23,321 nt of DNA from an uncultured Erysipelotrichaceae bacterium (GTDB taxonomy: Bacteria > Bacillota_I > Bacilli_A > Erysipelotrichales > Erysipelotrichaceae): assembly GCA_905201565.1 (NCBI GenBank), contig CAJKOS010000013.1, forward strand, positions 1 through 23,321, in the 5' to 3' direction. Every line of letters begins with the position of its first letter. Position 1 is the stretch's first letter. A program made the translations under genes and the position numbers. Below, piece by piece: positions 7,423 through 14,547 of the stretch. A model generated the notes under the pieces. The model did not search any database and was not told the origin of the DNA. It was given only the letters and a program-made list of their open reading frames with translations.

Positions 7423-8646
7423 ATGACAAATTGTATCGTAGCACAATCAGGCGGTCCAAGTTCCGTCATCAATGCGACTGTGGCAGGGATTGTCAAAGCC
7501 AACCAGCTCAACCCGCTGTATGAACATGTCTATGGTGGATTGCATGGCATTGAAGGTATCCTGCAGGAGAAGTTTGTGGATCTTACAGACATGAGCGAAG
7601 AGGAAAATGCGATATTGCAGCAGACACCTTCTTCTGCTTTAGGCTCATGCCGTTATAAGCTGAAACGGGATAATGTGGAAGACTTTGAGAAGATCTTTGC
7701 GATCATGGAGAAGTATGACATTGAAACGATGTTTTACACCGGTGGAAATGACTCCATGGATACGGTTGTTGCCCTGTCCCAATATGCTAGGGAAAAGGGC
7801 ATAGAGGGAAGGCGGTTCATCGGCTGTCCAAAGACGATTGATAATGACCTGATGGAAACAGACCACTGCCCTGGTTTTGGTTCAGCTGCCAAGTTCATTG
7901 CGACCACATTTCTGCAATGCTGGCAGGATATCAGCGTCTATCCTTCTTCCCGCAAGGAAGTATTTATTTTGGAGACGATGGGACGCGATGCCGGATGGCT
8001 CACTGCCAGCGCATGTCTTTCCGGAAAGGTGGACCTGCTTGTCGTACCGGAAGTTTCCTTTGACAGAGAAACGTTTTTAAAGAAGGTGAAAGCCATCATC
8101 GATGAGCGTTCCAAGTGCTTTGTGGCAATCTCGGAAGGTGCCCACTATGCGGATGGCACATATATTTCAGCAGGTGTTGCCAAGAATGATCTCTTTGGGC
8201 ATGCCGTGCTTGGTGGTGCAGGCAGAACACTGGAAAGCATGATACTGGATGCGGAGGTCGCACCGCGCTGCCGGGTGATGGAACTTTCCACTGCCCAGAG
8301 GTGCCATGCGACAGAGCAGTCCTTAGTGGATGTGCGGGAATCGTTCCGCCTTGGCATGTCAGCCCATATGCGCTCTGCCGATAAGAACTTCACCGGACAG
8401 ATGGTTGGTGTCAAGCGCAAAGCAGGTGAGATGTATGATGTGGAATTCTTTGCGGTAGATGCGGACAAAGTTGCCAACTTTGTACGAAACTTCCCGACAG
8501 AGTGGCTGTTACCGGAATATGGTGGTATTACAACAGAGGCATATGACTACATGTTACCGCTGATCCAGGGTCAGCCGGATATCATCTATAAAGATGGACT
8601 TCCTGCCTATGTTACGCCATACTATATGCAGGAAACGAAAGAATAA
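7423..8646 (+). CDS. pfp: Pyrophosphate-dependent 6-phosphofructokinase
   Basis: This enzyme of the phosphofructokinase family interconverts fructose 6-phosphate and fructose 1,6-bisphosphate in glycolysis. Two residues indicate pyrophosphate rather than ATP as phosphoryl donor. The nucleotide loop reads GGNDS (107-111), with Asp where ATP enzymes have Gly. The catalytic loop reads PKTIDND (136-142), with Lys where ATP enzymes have Gly. ETMGRDAGW (from about 180) is the conserved sugar-phosphate region. The length of 407 residues fits the longer PPi-type enzymes rather than the 320-residue ATP form. AAGGAGG at 7409-7415 sets the start. PPi use would make the step reversible and save ATP, which suits a fermentative lifestyle. 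Confidence 0.93.
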   Translation: MTNCIVAQSGGPSSVINATVAGIVKANQLNPLYEHVYGGLHGIEGILQEKFVDLTDMSEEENAILQQTPSSALGSCRYKLKRDNVEDFEKIFAIMEKYDIETMFYTGGNDSMDTVVALSQYAREKGIEGRRFIGCPKTIDNDLMETDHCPGFGSAAKFIATTFLQCWQDISVYPSSRKEVFILETMGRDAGWLTASACLSGKVDLLVVPEVSFDRETFLKKVKAIIDERSKCFVAISEGAHYADGTYISAGVAKNDLFGHAVLGGAGRTLESMILDAEVAPRCRVMELSTAQRCHATEQSLVDVRESFRLGMSAHMRSADKNFTGQMVGVKRKAGEMYDVEFFAVDADKVANFVRNFPTEWLLPEYGGITTEAYDYMLPLIQGQPDIIYKDGLPAYVTPYYMQETKE

Positions 8647-8651
8647 TACAA

Positions 8652-8675
8652 AGGACCGGAAAACCGGTCCTGTTT
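8652..8675 (+). terminator. Hairpin between pfp and the nucleosidase gene
   Basis: AGGACCGG (8652-8659), AAAA loop, CCGGTCCT (8664-8671) is a perfect, G/C-rich 8-base stem with a tetraloop. Only GTTTC follows, and GGAGGT of the next gene begins at 8679. This looks like a leaky terminator or a processing or stability element; no separate promoter for the next gene fits in the gap. Confidence 0.5.
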
Positions 8676-8688
8676 CATGGAGGTAGTA

Positions 8689-9369
8689 ATGAAGAAATTC
8701 GGTATTATTGCGGCTGTTGAAATTGATGCCGTCAAGCGCAAGTATGAGAACCTGTTGGAAACATTGCATGATGGAGGATTTGATATATACCACTATGCGG
8801 TGAATGGAAATGATATCTACGTATTGCATTCCGGGGTTGGTGAAATCTCGGCAGCAGCTGCGACACAGCTTTTGATCAGTTTGTATCACGTTGACATGAT
8901 ATTGAACTTCGGCGTTGTCGGTTCTTTGACAAAGGAAATGGATGATGTAAGGCTCTGTGTGGTGGAAAAGGTAGTCCATTACCAGTTTGATACATCGGAG
9001 ATTGACCATTGCCCGGTTGGTCAGTATCTTGAAGAATATCCAACGATTTATATGCCTGCCACAAAGGAACTGGTGAATATTGCCATAAAGGTGGACCCGA
9101 CACTTGTGAAGGTGACTTGTGCTTCTGGTGACAGGTTTGTGGCAAGTGCAGAGGACAAGGCCGCATTGCATGAGCAGTTTAATGCGGATATATGTGAAAT
9201 GGAAGCTGCTGCGATTATCAAGACAGCTAACCGCAACCACGTGCCATGTCTTTCCATTAAGATGGTTTCTGATTCACTGCATGGCGGACCTGAAGAATAT
9301 GAAACAGCTTTTGATGAAAGTAGTGACAAGTGTCTTGCAGTACTTGATGAAATCATGAAGGTACTCTGA
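8689..9369 (+). CDS. MTA/SAH nucleosidase family protein (divergent)
   Basis: The 226-residue protein matches the 5'-methylthioadenosine/S-adenosylhomocysteine nucleosidase layout. These enzymes cleave adenine from MTA and SAH in methionine salvage and methyl-cycle detoxification. It starts KKFGIIAAVEIDAV, with the catalytic Glu11 equivalent; ASGDRFV is the substrate loop, EMEAAAI (170-176) binds ribose, and SDS (194-196) holds the catalytic Asp195. NFGVVGSL replaces the more usual NTGSAGG-type turn, and the middle region (HYQFDTSEIDHCPVGQ) differs from textbook enzymes, so substrate preference is open. The ATG at 8677 in the same frame lies inside the GGAGGT site, which supports the start at 8689. 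It follows pfp with only the hairpin between, and ends at a strong terminator. Confidence 0.82.
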   Translation: MKKFGIIAAVEIDAVKRKYENLLETLHDGGFDIYHYAVNGNDIYVLHSGVGEISAAAATQLLISLYHVDMILNFGVVGSLTKEMDDVRLCVVEKVVHYQFDTSEIDHCPVGQYLEEYPTIYMPATKELVNIAIKVDPTLVKVTCASGDRFVASAEDKAALHEQFNADICEMEAAAIIKTANRNHVPCLSIKMVSDSLHGGPEEYETAFDESSDKCLAVLDEIMKVL

Positions 9370-9372
9370 TAT

Positions 9373-9399
9373 TCCTGCCTGATATGGCAGGGTTTTTTT
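9373..9399 (+). terminator. Intrinsic terminator of the pfp-nucleosidase unit
   Basis: CCTGCC (9374-9379), loop TGATAT, GGCAGG (9386-9391), then a G and seven T (9393-9399). T9373 and G9392 can add a wobble pair. It starts three bases after the stop codon and is a strong Rho-independent terminator. Confidence 0.88.
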
Positions 9400-9463
9400 G
9401 GAAGATCTCAAATCCTTGAAGGTATACAATCCATAGAAGCTGCAGGACTTTGTGACAAAGCAT

Positions 9464-9489
9464 AAAAAAATCCACCGGTATGTGGTGGA
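9464..9489 (-). terminator. Intrinsic terminator of the tRNA-Ser gene
   Basis: Read on the minus strand, TCCACC, a 7-base loop and GGTGGA (9489 down to 9471) are followed by seven T (9470-9464). It lies eight bases beyond the 3' end of the tRNA. Together with the + strand terminator at 9373-9399 it separates two convergent transcripts. Confidence 0.85.
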
Positions 9490-9496
9490 CAACAGG

Positions 9497-9582
9497 CGGA
9501 GAATGAGGGATTTGAACCCCCGCACGCTTGCACGTCTAGCGGTTTTCGAAACCGCCCCCTTCAGCCTCTTGGGTAATTCTCC
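9497..9582 (-). tRNA. tRNA-Ser (anticodon CGA)
   Basis: On the minus strand the acceptor arms GGAGAAT (from 9582) and ATTCTCC (to 9498) pair over seven bases, with discriminator G at 9497. The anticodon arm is GCGGT-TTCGAAA-ACCGC, giving anticodon CGA at 9548-9546, which reads UCG. A long variable arm follows, as expected of class II serine tRNAs, and the T-loop is TTCAAAT. The bases after the discriminator are CCT, so the 3' CCA is not encoded. This is the only gene on the minus strand in the window, with its own promoter and terminator. Confidence 0.95.
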
Positions 9583-9595
9583 ATGTGCAACGCTT

Positions 9596-9624
9596 AGTAT
9601 AGCATAATCTCTATTGTGCGTCAT
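9596..9624 (-). promoter_or_regulatory. Promoter of the tRNA-Ser gene
   Basis: On the minus strand ATGACG (9624-9619) and TATACT (9601-9596) are separated by exactly 17 bases. Transcription would start near 9590, a few bases ahead of the tRNA 5' end at 9582, the usual arrangement for a single tRNA gene. The region also lies upstream of pepF on the other strand, so it is a divergent promoter region. Confidence 0.7.
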
Positions 9625-9671
9625 GTGGGATTTTGTGATAGCATATTCTGCATACCGAAGGAGTGTTGTAT

Positions 9672-11375
9672 ATGAAATTCAAAGATATGAAATATGAACG
9701 CCCATCTGTAGAAGAAGTTGTAAAACAGATTTCTGCTTATACAGAAGGACTGAAGAAGGCAAAGACGTATGATGAGGCAAAGGCAGTATTCCTTGCCGAG
9801 GATGAATTTGTAACCCATGTGGAGACACTTGGTACAATTGCCTCTATCCGTCATGACATTGATACAAGGGATGCTTATTATAAAGAAGAAAATGCTTTCT
9901 GGCTTTCTGCCTATCCGGAATTGGAGGAATACAAACAGGCATTCAATGATGCACTGCTCGATTCACCATTCCGCAATGAATTTGAAGCTGATTTTGGCTC
10001 CATCCTTTTTATTAATGGAGAAATGGGCCGTAAGTCCTTCTCGCCATTGAATATTGAGGATATGAAGAAGGAAAACCAGCTCGCACAGGATTATGAAAAC
10101 CTGCTTGCTTCAGCAGAGGTGCCTTTTGAAGGCAAGACCTACACGCTTTCCCAAATGACACCATTTCAGAATGATGCGGATGATGAAAGAAGACTTTCTG
10201 CCTGGATGGCAGTTGGGCAGTGGTATAAGGACAACCAGCCTGAAATGGACAGAATTTATGATGAACTTGTCCATCTGCGCGATGCGATGGGCAAGCGCAT
10301 GGGATACGAAGGGTATACAACCCTTGGCTATTACCGCATGATGCGTAATTGCTATACGAAGGAAGATGTAGCAAAGTTCCGTGAAGCGGTAGTGCAGTAT
10401 GTAGTGCCGGTTGCGGAAGAGATATATAAAGCGCAGGCGAAGCGCCTTGGCAAGAGTTATCCTCTTTCCTTTGCGGATGCTGAGCTGGAATTCCGCAGTG
10501 GTAATGCAACACCGGCAGGTACAGCAGAGGACATTATCAAAGCAGGGACAAAATTCTATGATGAGCTTTCTATGGAAACAAGTGAGTTTTTCCATACGAT
10601 GCTCGATGGAGAGCTGATGAACCTGCTTTCAACAGAAGGCAAGGCTGGTGGAGGCTATTGCACAACTCTTGGTGATTATCATGTGCCATTCATCTTTGCC
10701 AATTTCAATGGAACACAGGGAGATGTGGAAGTAATCACCCATGAAGCAGGCCACGCCTTTGAGGCATGGTGCAACCGTGACAGGGTACCTTCTTCTTTGA
10801 TCTGGCCAACCCTAGAAGCATGTGAGTGCCATTCCATGAGTATGGAATTTTTTGGTCAAGAGTGGGCAGAGGATTTCTTTGGCAAAGACGCAAAGAAGTA
10901 CTGTTATTCCCATGTGGCAGGGGCACTGAAGTTCATTCCATATGGTACAGCAGTTGACCACTTCCAGCATGAAGTATATGCCAAACCGGATATGACACCG
11001 GCAGAAAGACATGCGGTATGGAAGAAGCTCTGCGGCATCTATATGCCATGGTACAAACTGGATGGAAAGATTCCGTTCTTTGCGGATGGAGAACACTGGC
11101 AGCTCAAACATCACATCTATTCTTCTCCGTTCTATTATATCGATTACTGTCTTGCCCAGACGATTTCCCTTGAATTCTGGGCGATGATTCAGGATGATAG
11201 AAAGAAAGCATGGGATAAGTATTTAGCCTATACAAAGCTTGGCGGAAGCGATACATGGGTGAACATGCTGAAGAAAGCGGATCTTGCGTCTCCGTTTGAT
11301 GGTACAACATTGAAGGATATTGCAAAGAAGGCACATGACTACCTTTCTGCATTTGACCTTGGAGATATCCGGTAA
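9672..11375 (+). CDS. pepF: M3 family oligoendopeptidase F-type
   Basis: This is a cytoplasmic zinc metallopeptidase of family M3B that cuts short oligopeptides. It has 567 residues from the ATG at 9672. The zinc motif HEAGH is at 357-361, preceded by NFNGTQGDVEVIT. The downstream Glu ligand is expected in LEACECHSMSMEFF, probably Glu385. HHIYSSPFYYIDYCLAQ near the C-terminus is the conserved substrate-binding Tyr/His region. No signal peptide is present. The frame opens at a GTG (9663), but that codon overlaps the ribosome-binding site AAGGAG (9658-9663), so ATG 9672 is preferred. A TATTCT at 9644-9649 could be its -10, without a convincing -35. It stands two transcription units ahead of the opp peptide importer, which would supply its substrates. 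Confidence 0.92.
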   Translation: MKFKDMKYERPSVEEVVKQISAYTEGLKKAKTYDEAKAVFLAEDEFVTHVETLGTIASIRHDIDTRDAYYKEENAFWLSAYPELEEYKQAFNDALLDSPFRNEFEADFGSILFINGEMGRKSFSPLNIEDMKKENQLAQDYENLLASAEVPFEGKTYTLSQMTPFQNDADDERRLSAWMAVGQWYKDNQPEMDRIYDELVHLRDAMGKRMGYEGYTTLGYYRMMRNCYTKEDVAKFREAVVQYVVPVAEEIYKAQAKRLGKSYPLSFADAELEFRSGNATPAGTAEDIIKAGTKFYDELSMETSEFFHTMLDGELMNLLSTEGKAGGGYCTTLGDYHVPFIFANFNGTQGDVEVITHEAGHAFEAWCNRDRVPSSLIWPTLEACECHSMSMEFFGQEWAEDFFGKDAKKYCYSHVAGALKFIPYGTAVDHFQHEVYAKPDMTPAERHAVWKKLCGIYMPWYKLDGKIPFFADGEHWQLKHHIYSSPFYYIDYCLAQTISLEFWAMIQDDRKKAWDKYLAYTKLGGSDTWVNMLKKADLASPFDGTTLKDIAKKAHDYLSAFDLGDIR

Positions 11376-11379
11376 CACT

Positions 11380-11958
11380 ATGGCAAAGAAAAACGATAAG
11401 ATTTCTCTTTCGGGAAGATTTCAGCACAAGTACCTGAAGAACTTTGTTAAGGATGATAAAGGGGAATGGGTCTATACTGGCGATCATTATCGCTATACAA
11501 ACAAGGATATACCGGAAAAGAAGATGCATAAACACCTGTTATTGCTATCACTTGCGGGAGTAACTGGAGCAGCAGGAGGAGGACTGATCAAAGCACCTGG
11601 TACAATTGATGCCTGGTACATCATCCTGCCTCTGGCATTAACTCTTCTCTTTTCTGCAGTTATGCTATATAAGAGTATATCTCTTTACTTTTCCAAGAGC
11701 CCATTGCGCGATTATGACTATAAGAGCAACGTGGAAACGCCGCAGGTATTCAACCTATTTGCGATGACGTGCGGTGCACTGAGCATGATTACTGAAATTG
11801 GTCATGTCATATTCTTTGGAACAGAAGGGCTTGTATTAGGCATGATTGCCTTCCTCATCTGTGAAGGCATTGTATGCCTTTCTGCAGTATATTGGCGCAA
11901 AAATATGAATATATGTGTGTATGAGCGGGAAGAATGGGAAAATGAAAAAGTTTCATAA
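11380..11958 (+). CDS. Four-helix membrane protein of unknown function
   Basis: I do not recognise this 192-residue protein. About 65 charged N-terminal residues (MAKKNDKISLSGRF...) precede four hydrophobic stretches. These begin around HLLLLSLAGVTGAAGG, AWYIILPLALTLLFSAVM, VFNLFAMTCGALSMITEIG and LVLGMIAFLICEGIVCLSA. The tail (YEREEWENEKVS) is acidic and polar. It starts four bases after the pepF stop, without a strong ribosome-binding site, so it is probably translationally coupled to pepF. The frame extends upstream to 11320 inside pepF, but ATG 11380 gives no overlap and a natural N-terminus. There is no terminator directly after it. A link to peptide metabolism is suggested only by position. 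Confidence 0.75.
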   Translation: MAKKNDKISLSGRFQHKYLKNFVKDDKGEWVYTGDHYRYTNKDIPEKKMHKHLLLLSLAGVTGAAGGGLIKAPGTIDAWYIILPLALTLLFSAVMLYKSISLYFSKSPLRDYDYKSNVETPQVFNLFAMTCGALSMITEIGHVIFFGTEGLVLGMIAFLICEGIVCLSAVYWRKNMNICVYEREEWENEKVS

Positions 11959-12005
11959 GTGATGTTAAAAATGAAAATATTGAGTAATTGCAGAGTTACA
12001 TCAGA

Positions 12006-12034
12006 TTGACGTTAAATTTTGAATCAAATATAAT
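12006..12034 (+). promoter_or_regulatory. Near-consensus SigA promoter of the opp operon
   Basis: TTGACG (12006-12011) and a perfect TATAAT (12029-12034) are 17 bases apart, one base from full consensus and the strongest promoter in the window. Within the spacer, TTTGA-A-TCAAA (12018-12028) is a perfect 11-base palindrome that could be a repressor site. The start would be near 12041, giving a leader of about 70 bases before oppA. Confidence 0.85.
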
Positions 12035-12068
12035 GGACGCAGCGTTTACATGGCGCGTACATTTGTCC

Positions 12069-12086
12069 GTGAGATAATCATCTCAC
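12069..12086 (+). other. Hairpin in the oppA 5' leader
   Basis: GTGAGAT (12069-12075), loop AATC, ATCTCAC (12080-12086) is a perfect 7-base stem about 28 bases downstream of the predicted transcription start. No U-tract follows, and the ribosome-binding site GGGAGG (12103-12108) is outside the stem. It may stabilise the 5' end of the oppA mRNA. It does not match a riboswitch I know. Confidence 0.5.
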
Positions 12087-12113
12087 CGCTTATTTCTGTT
12101 TAGGGAGGAAAGT

Positions 12114-14393
12114 ATGAAAAACATGAAAAAAGCATTTGCCCTTGTTCTTTCTGCAGCAATGCTGGCTGGTTGCTCTGGCACAGGCTCAGAAGGAGAAAGC
12201 GGCAACACCCTTGTCGTTGGTACAGCACAGCTCAACGCACAATTCTCACCGTTCTTCTCCACAACTGCATATGACACAGATATCCAGGAAATGACACATA
12301 TCTATGCGTTCAAGAATGACCGCGCAGGTTCTGTCATTTACAACGGAATCGATGGAGAAACAACAGAGTACAATGGTACAGATTATACGTATACCGGACC
12401 GTCAGACGTTACGGTTACGGAAAACAGCGATGGTACTGTTGACTACACAATCAAATTGAAGGAAGGCGTCAAGTTCTCTGATGGTGAAGAACTTACCGCA
12501 AAGGACTTGGTGTTCTCTTATTATGTCTATGCTGACCCTACATATGATGGCAGCAACACGTTCTTCTCTCTTCCGATTGAAGGCATGGAGGAATATCGTT
12601 CTGGCATGAGTTCTCTCTATGACCTTCTGCTCGATGCTGGTGAAGATAATGCTGATTTCACTAACTGGACAGAAGAACAGCAGACAGCATTCTGGGAAGA
12701 AGTACATGGTACTGCGGGCGAAAAGTTCGCACAGTCCATTCTTGATTACATTGTCGCTAACGGCTTAAATGCAGAAGAAGACAGTGTTGCTGCAAAAGCT
12801 GCCAACTGGGGTTATGAACTTCCGGAAGATGCTACTGCTGCAGATTTCTTCGCTGCTATTGTAGCTAAATATCCAACAGTTCGCGAAGCTGTTGAAACAG
12901 AAGTTGCTGATGTTAACTTCGTTGACTGCTTCTCTAATCCTGATGATTGGAAAGTTGGTGTTTCCACTGGTAATTCTGTAAACACAATTTCTGGTATCAC
13001 AATGAATGGTGATTATGAAGTCAACATTCATATGACAAAAGTTGATGCTACAGCAATTTACAGCCTTGGTGTTGAAATTGCTCCTATGCATTACTATGGT
13101 GAAACTGATCTCTGGGATCCAGAAAACGGTTCCTTCGGTTTCACAAAGGGTGACCTGACACATGTACGTTCTGTTACAACACAGCCTATGGGTGCTGGTC
13201 CTTACAAGTTCGTTAGCTATGAAAATGGTACAGTATATTTCGAAGCAAACGAAAACTACTATAAGGGTGAACCAAAGGTAAAGTATGTCAACTTCGTTGA
13301 ATCTCAGGAAGCTGACCTCCTCAATGGTGTAACAACAGGTACTATTGATGTTGCACAGCCTTCTATCAATGGTGAAGTGGTTGATGCTATTCAGCAGGCA
13401 AACTCCAATGGTGAACTGACAGGCGACAAGATCACTACAGAACTCTATGACTTCCTTGGCTATGGTTATATTGGTATGTCCGCTAATGTCATGAACATCA
13501 ATGGTGAACCAGGTTCTGATGCATCTAAGAATATGCGTAAGGCATTTGCAACAATCATCTCCGTATACAGAGATGTTGCTATTGATTCTTACTATGGCGA
13601 TCGTGCTGAAATCATTAACTATCCGATTTCCAATTCTTCATGGGCTGCTCCTCAGAAAACAGATGCTGATTATAAGGTAGCTTTCTCCACAAAGCTTGAT
13701 GGCTCTGACATCTATACATCTGATATGGACGCTGATGCAAGATATGCTGCTGCTAAGGAAGCTGCTCTTGAATACTTCCAGGCTGCTGGTTATACAGTTG
13801 AAGGTGGCAAGGTAACAGCTGCTCCTGCAGGACTTACAACAGTAGATAAGGGTGTTGAACCAGATGGACTCACATACACAGTTACTGTTCCAGGCGGCGG
13901 TGTTGGTGATCATCCAGTATTCATGGCTCTTGACCTTGCTTCTGATGCTTTCGCAGAAATTGGCATCAACTTCATTGTCAATGACCTCTCTGATTCTTCT
14001 CAGCTCTGGGATTCCATTGAAGCAGAACAGTGTGAAATGTGGGCAGCAGCTTGGTCTGCTACCATCGATCCTGATATGTATCAGATCTACTACTCTGATG
14101 TAGCAAATGGCGGTGCTAATCCTGGTGGTTCCAACTATCAGTATGACATTGCAGATCCTGAACTTGATCAGCTGATTTTGGATGCTCGTACAACAACAGA
14201 TCAGGCTGCACGTAAGACAATGTACAAGGCAGCACTTGATATCATCGTTGACTGGGCAGTTGAAATCCCTGTATACCAGAGAAAAGAATGCACTGTTATT
14301 TCCACAGAACGTGTCAATATTGATACAGTTACTCCGGATGTAACATCGTTCTATGACTGGCGCGAAGAGATCGAAAAACTTGAGCTCAACTAA
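12114..14393 (+). CDS. oppA: Oligopeptide ABC transporter substrate-binding lipoprotein
   Basis: This is a family 5 extracellular solute-binding protein that captures peptides outside the membrane and delivers them to OppBC. The signal sequence KNMKKAFALVLSAAMLAGC ends in the lipobox LAGC, with lipid-anchored Cys20. TVDYTIKLKEGVKFSDGEEL (109-128) and the following AKDLVFSYYVYA are characteristic of the family. At 759 residues it is about 200 longer than classical OppA. Much of the excess is an acidic, helix-like insertion at about 168-285, plus loops later. From about 12760 onward Ala and Val codons are dominated by GCT and GTT, unlike the flanking genes, which suggests high expression. GGGAGG precedes the start. 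The gene is followed by a strong terminator-like hairpin ahead of oppB. Confidence 0.92.
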   Translation: MKNMKKAFALVLSAAMLAGCSGTGSEGESGNTLVVGTAQLNAQFSPFFSTTAYDTDIQEMTHIYAFKNDRAGSVIYNGIDGETTEYNGTDYTYTGPSDVTVTENSDGTVDYTIKLKEGVKFSDGEELTAKDLVFSYYVYADPTYDGSNTFFSLPIEGMEEYRSGMSSLYDLLLDAGEDNADFTNWTEEQQTAFWEEVHGTAGEKFAQSILDYIVANGLNAEEDSVAAKAANWGYELPEDATAADFFAAIVAKYPTVREAVETEVADVNFVDCFSNPDDWKVGVSTGNSVNTISGITMNGDYEVNIHMTKVDATAIYSLGVEIAPMHYYGETDLWDPENGSFGFTKGDLTHVRSVTTQPMGAGPYKFVSYENGTVYFEANENYYKGEPKVKYVNFVESQEADLLNGVTTGTIDVAQPSINGEVVDAIQQANSNGELTGDKITTELYDFLGYGYIGMSANVMNINGEPGSDASKNMRKAFATIISVYRDVAIDSYYGDRAEIINYPISNSSWAAPQKTDADYKVAFSTKLDGSDIYTSDMDADARYAAAKEAALEYFQAAGYTVEGGKVTAAPAGLTTVDKGVEPDGLTYTVTVPGGGVGDHPVFMALDLASDAFAEIGINFIVNDLSDSSQLWDSIEAEQCEMWAAAWSATIDPDMYQIYYSDVANGGANPGGSNYQYDIADPELDQLILDARTTTDQAARKTMYKAALDIIVDWAVEIPVYQRKECTVISTERVNIDTVTPDVTSFYDWREEIEKLELN

Positions 14394-14417
14394 TTGGAGT
14401 TGAATCATTAAACAGGT

Positions 14418-14464
14418 GAATGCGGGGTAGGGTTTGCCTTGCCCCGCATTCTGTTTTGTTTTTT
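14418..14464 (+). terminator. Strong terminator-like hairpin between oppA and oppB
   Basis: GAATGCGGGG (14418-14427) pairs perfectly with CCCCGCATTC (14442-14451). Wobble and A-U pairs plus GG/CC extend the stem to 16 pairs, closing on the loop TTTG (14433-14436). It is followed by TGTTTTGTTTTTT (14452-14464). Inside the operon it should let part of the transcripts stop after oppA, so the binding protein is made in excess over the permease. Confidence 0.85.
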
Positions 14465-14517
14465 ACAACGGCTGAAGCCGTTGTGAAAGAAGACATGTAT
14501 CTTTTTTCACAACGGTT
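14465..14517 (+). other. Two mutually exclusive hairpins upstream of oppB
   Basis: Three copies of one element occur in series: ACAACGGC (14465-14472), its complement GCCGTTGT (14477-14484), and ACAACGG again (14509-14515). The first two form an 8-base hairpin with a TGAA loop. Alternatively, CCGTTGTGAAAGAAG (14478-14492) pairs with CTTTTTTCACAACGG (14501-14515) over 15 pairs, one of them G-U, with an 8-base loop. Only one can form at a time. The region lies just after the terminator and ends 18 bases before the ribosome-binding site AAGGAGG (14536-14542). It may be an RNA switch, an mRNA-stability structure or a remnant of a palindromic repeat. Confidence 0.55.
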
Positions 14518-14547
14518 GCAGTTGAACTAATCTAAAGGAGGAGATTT

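Noticed and set aside
9448..9460. Palindrome CTTTGT-G-ACAAAG between the convergent terminators
   Set aside because: It lies downstream of both transcription units with no promoter nearby; 6-base arms can occur by chance.
12041..12113. Riboswitch in the oppA leader
   Set aside because: The leader is about 70 bases with a single 7-base hairpin and no match to a known aptamer core.
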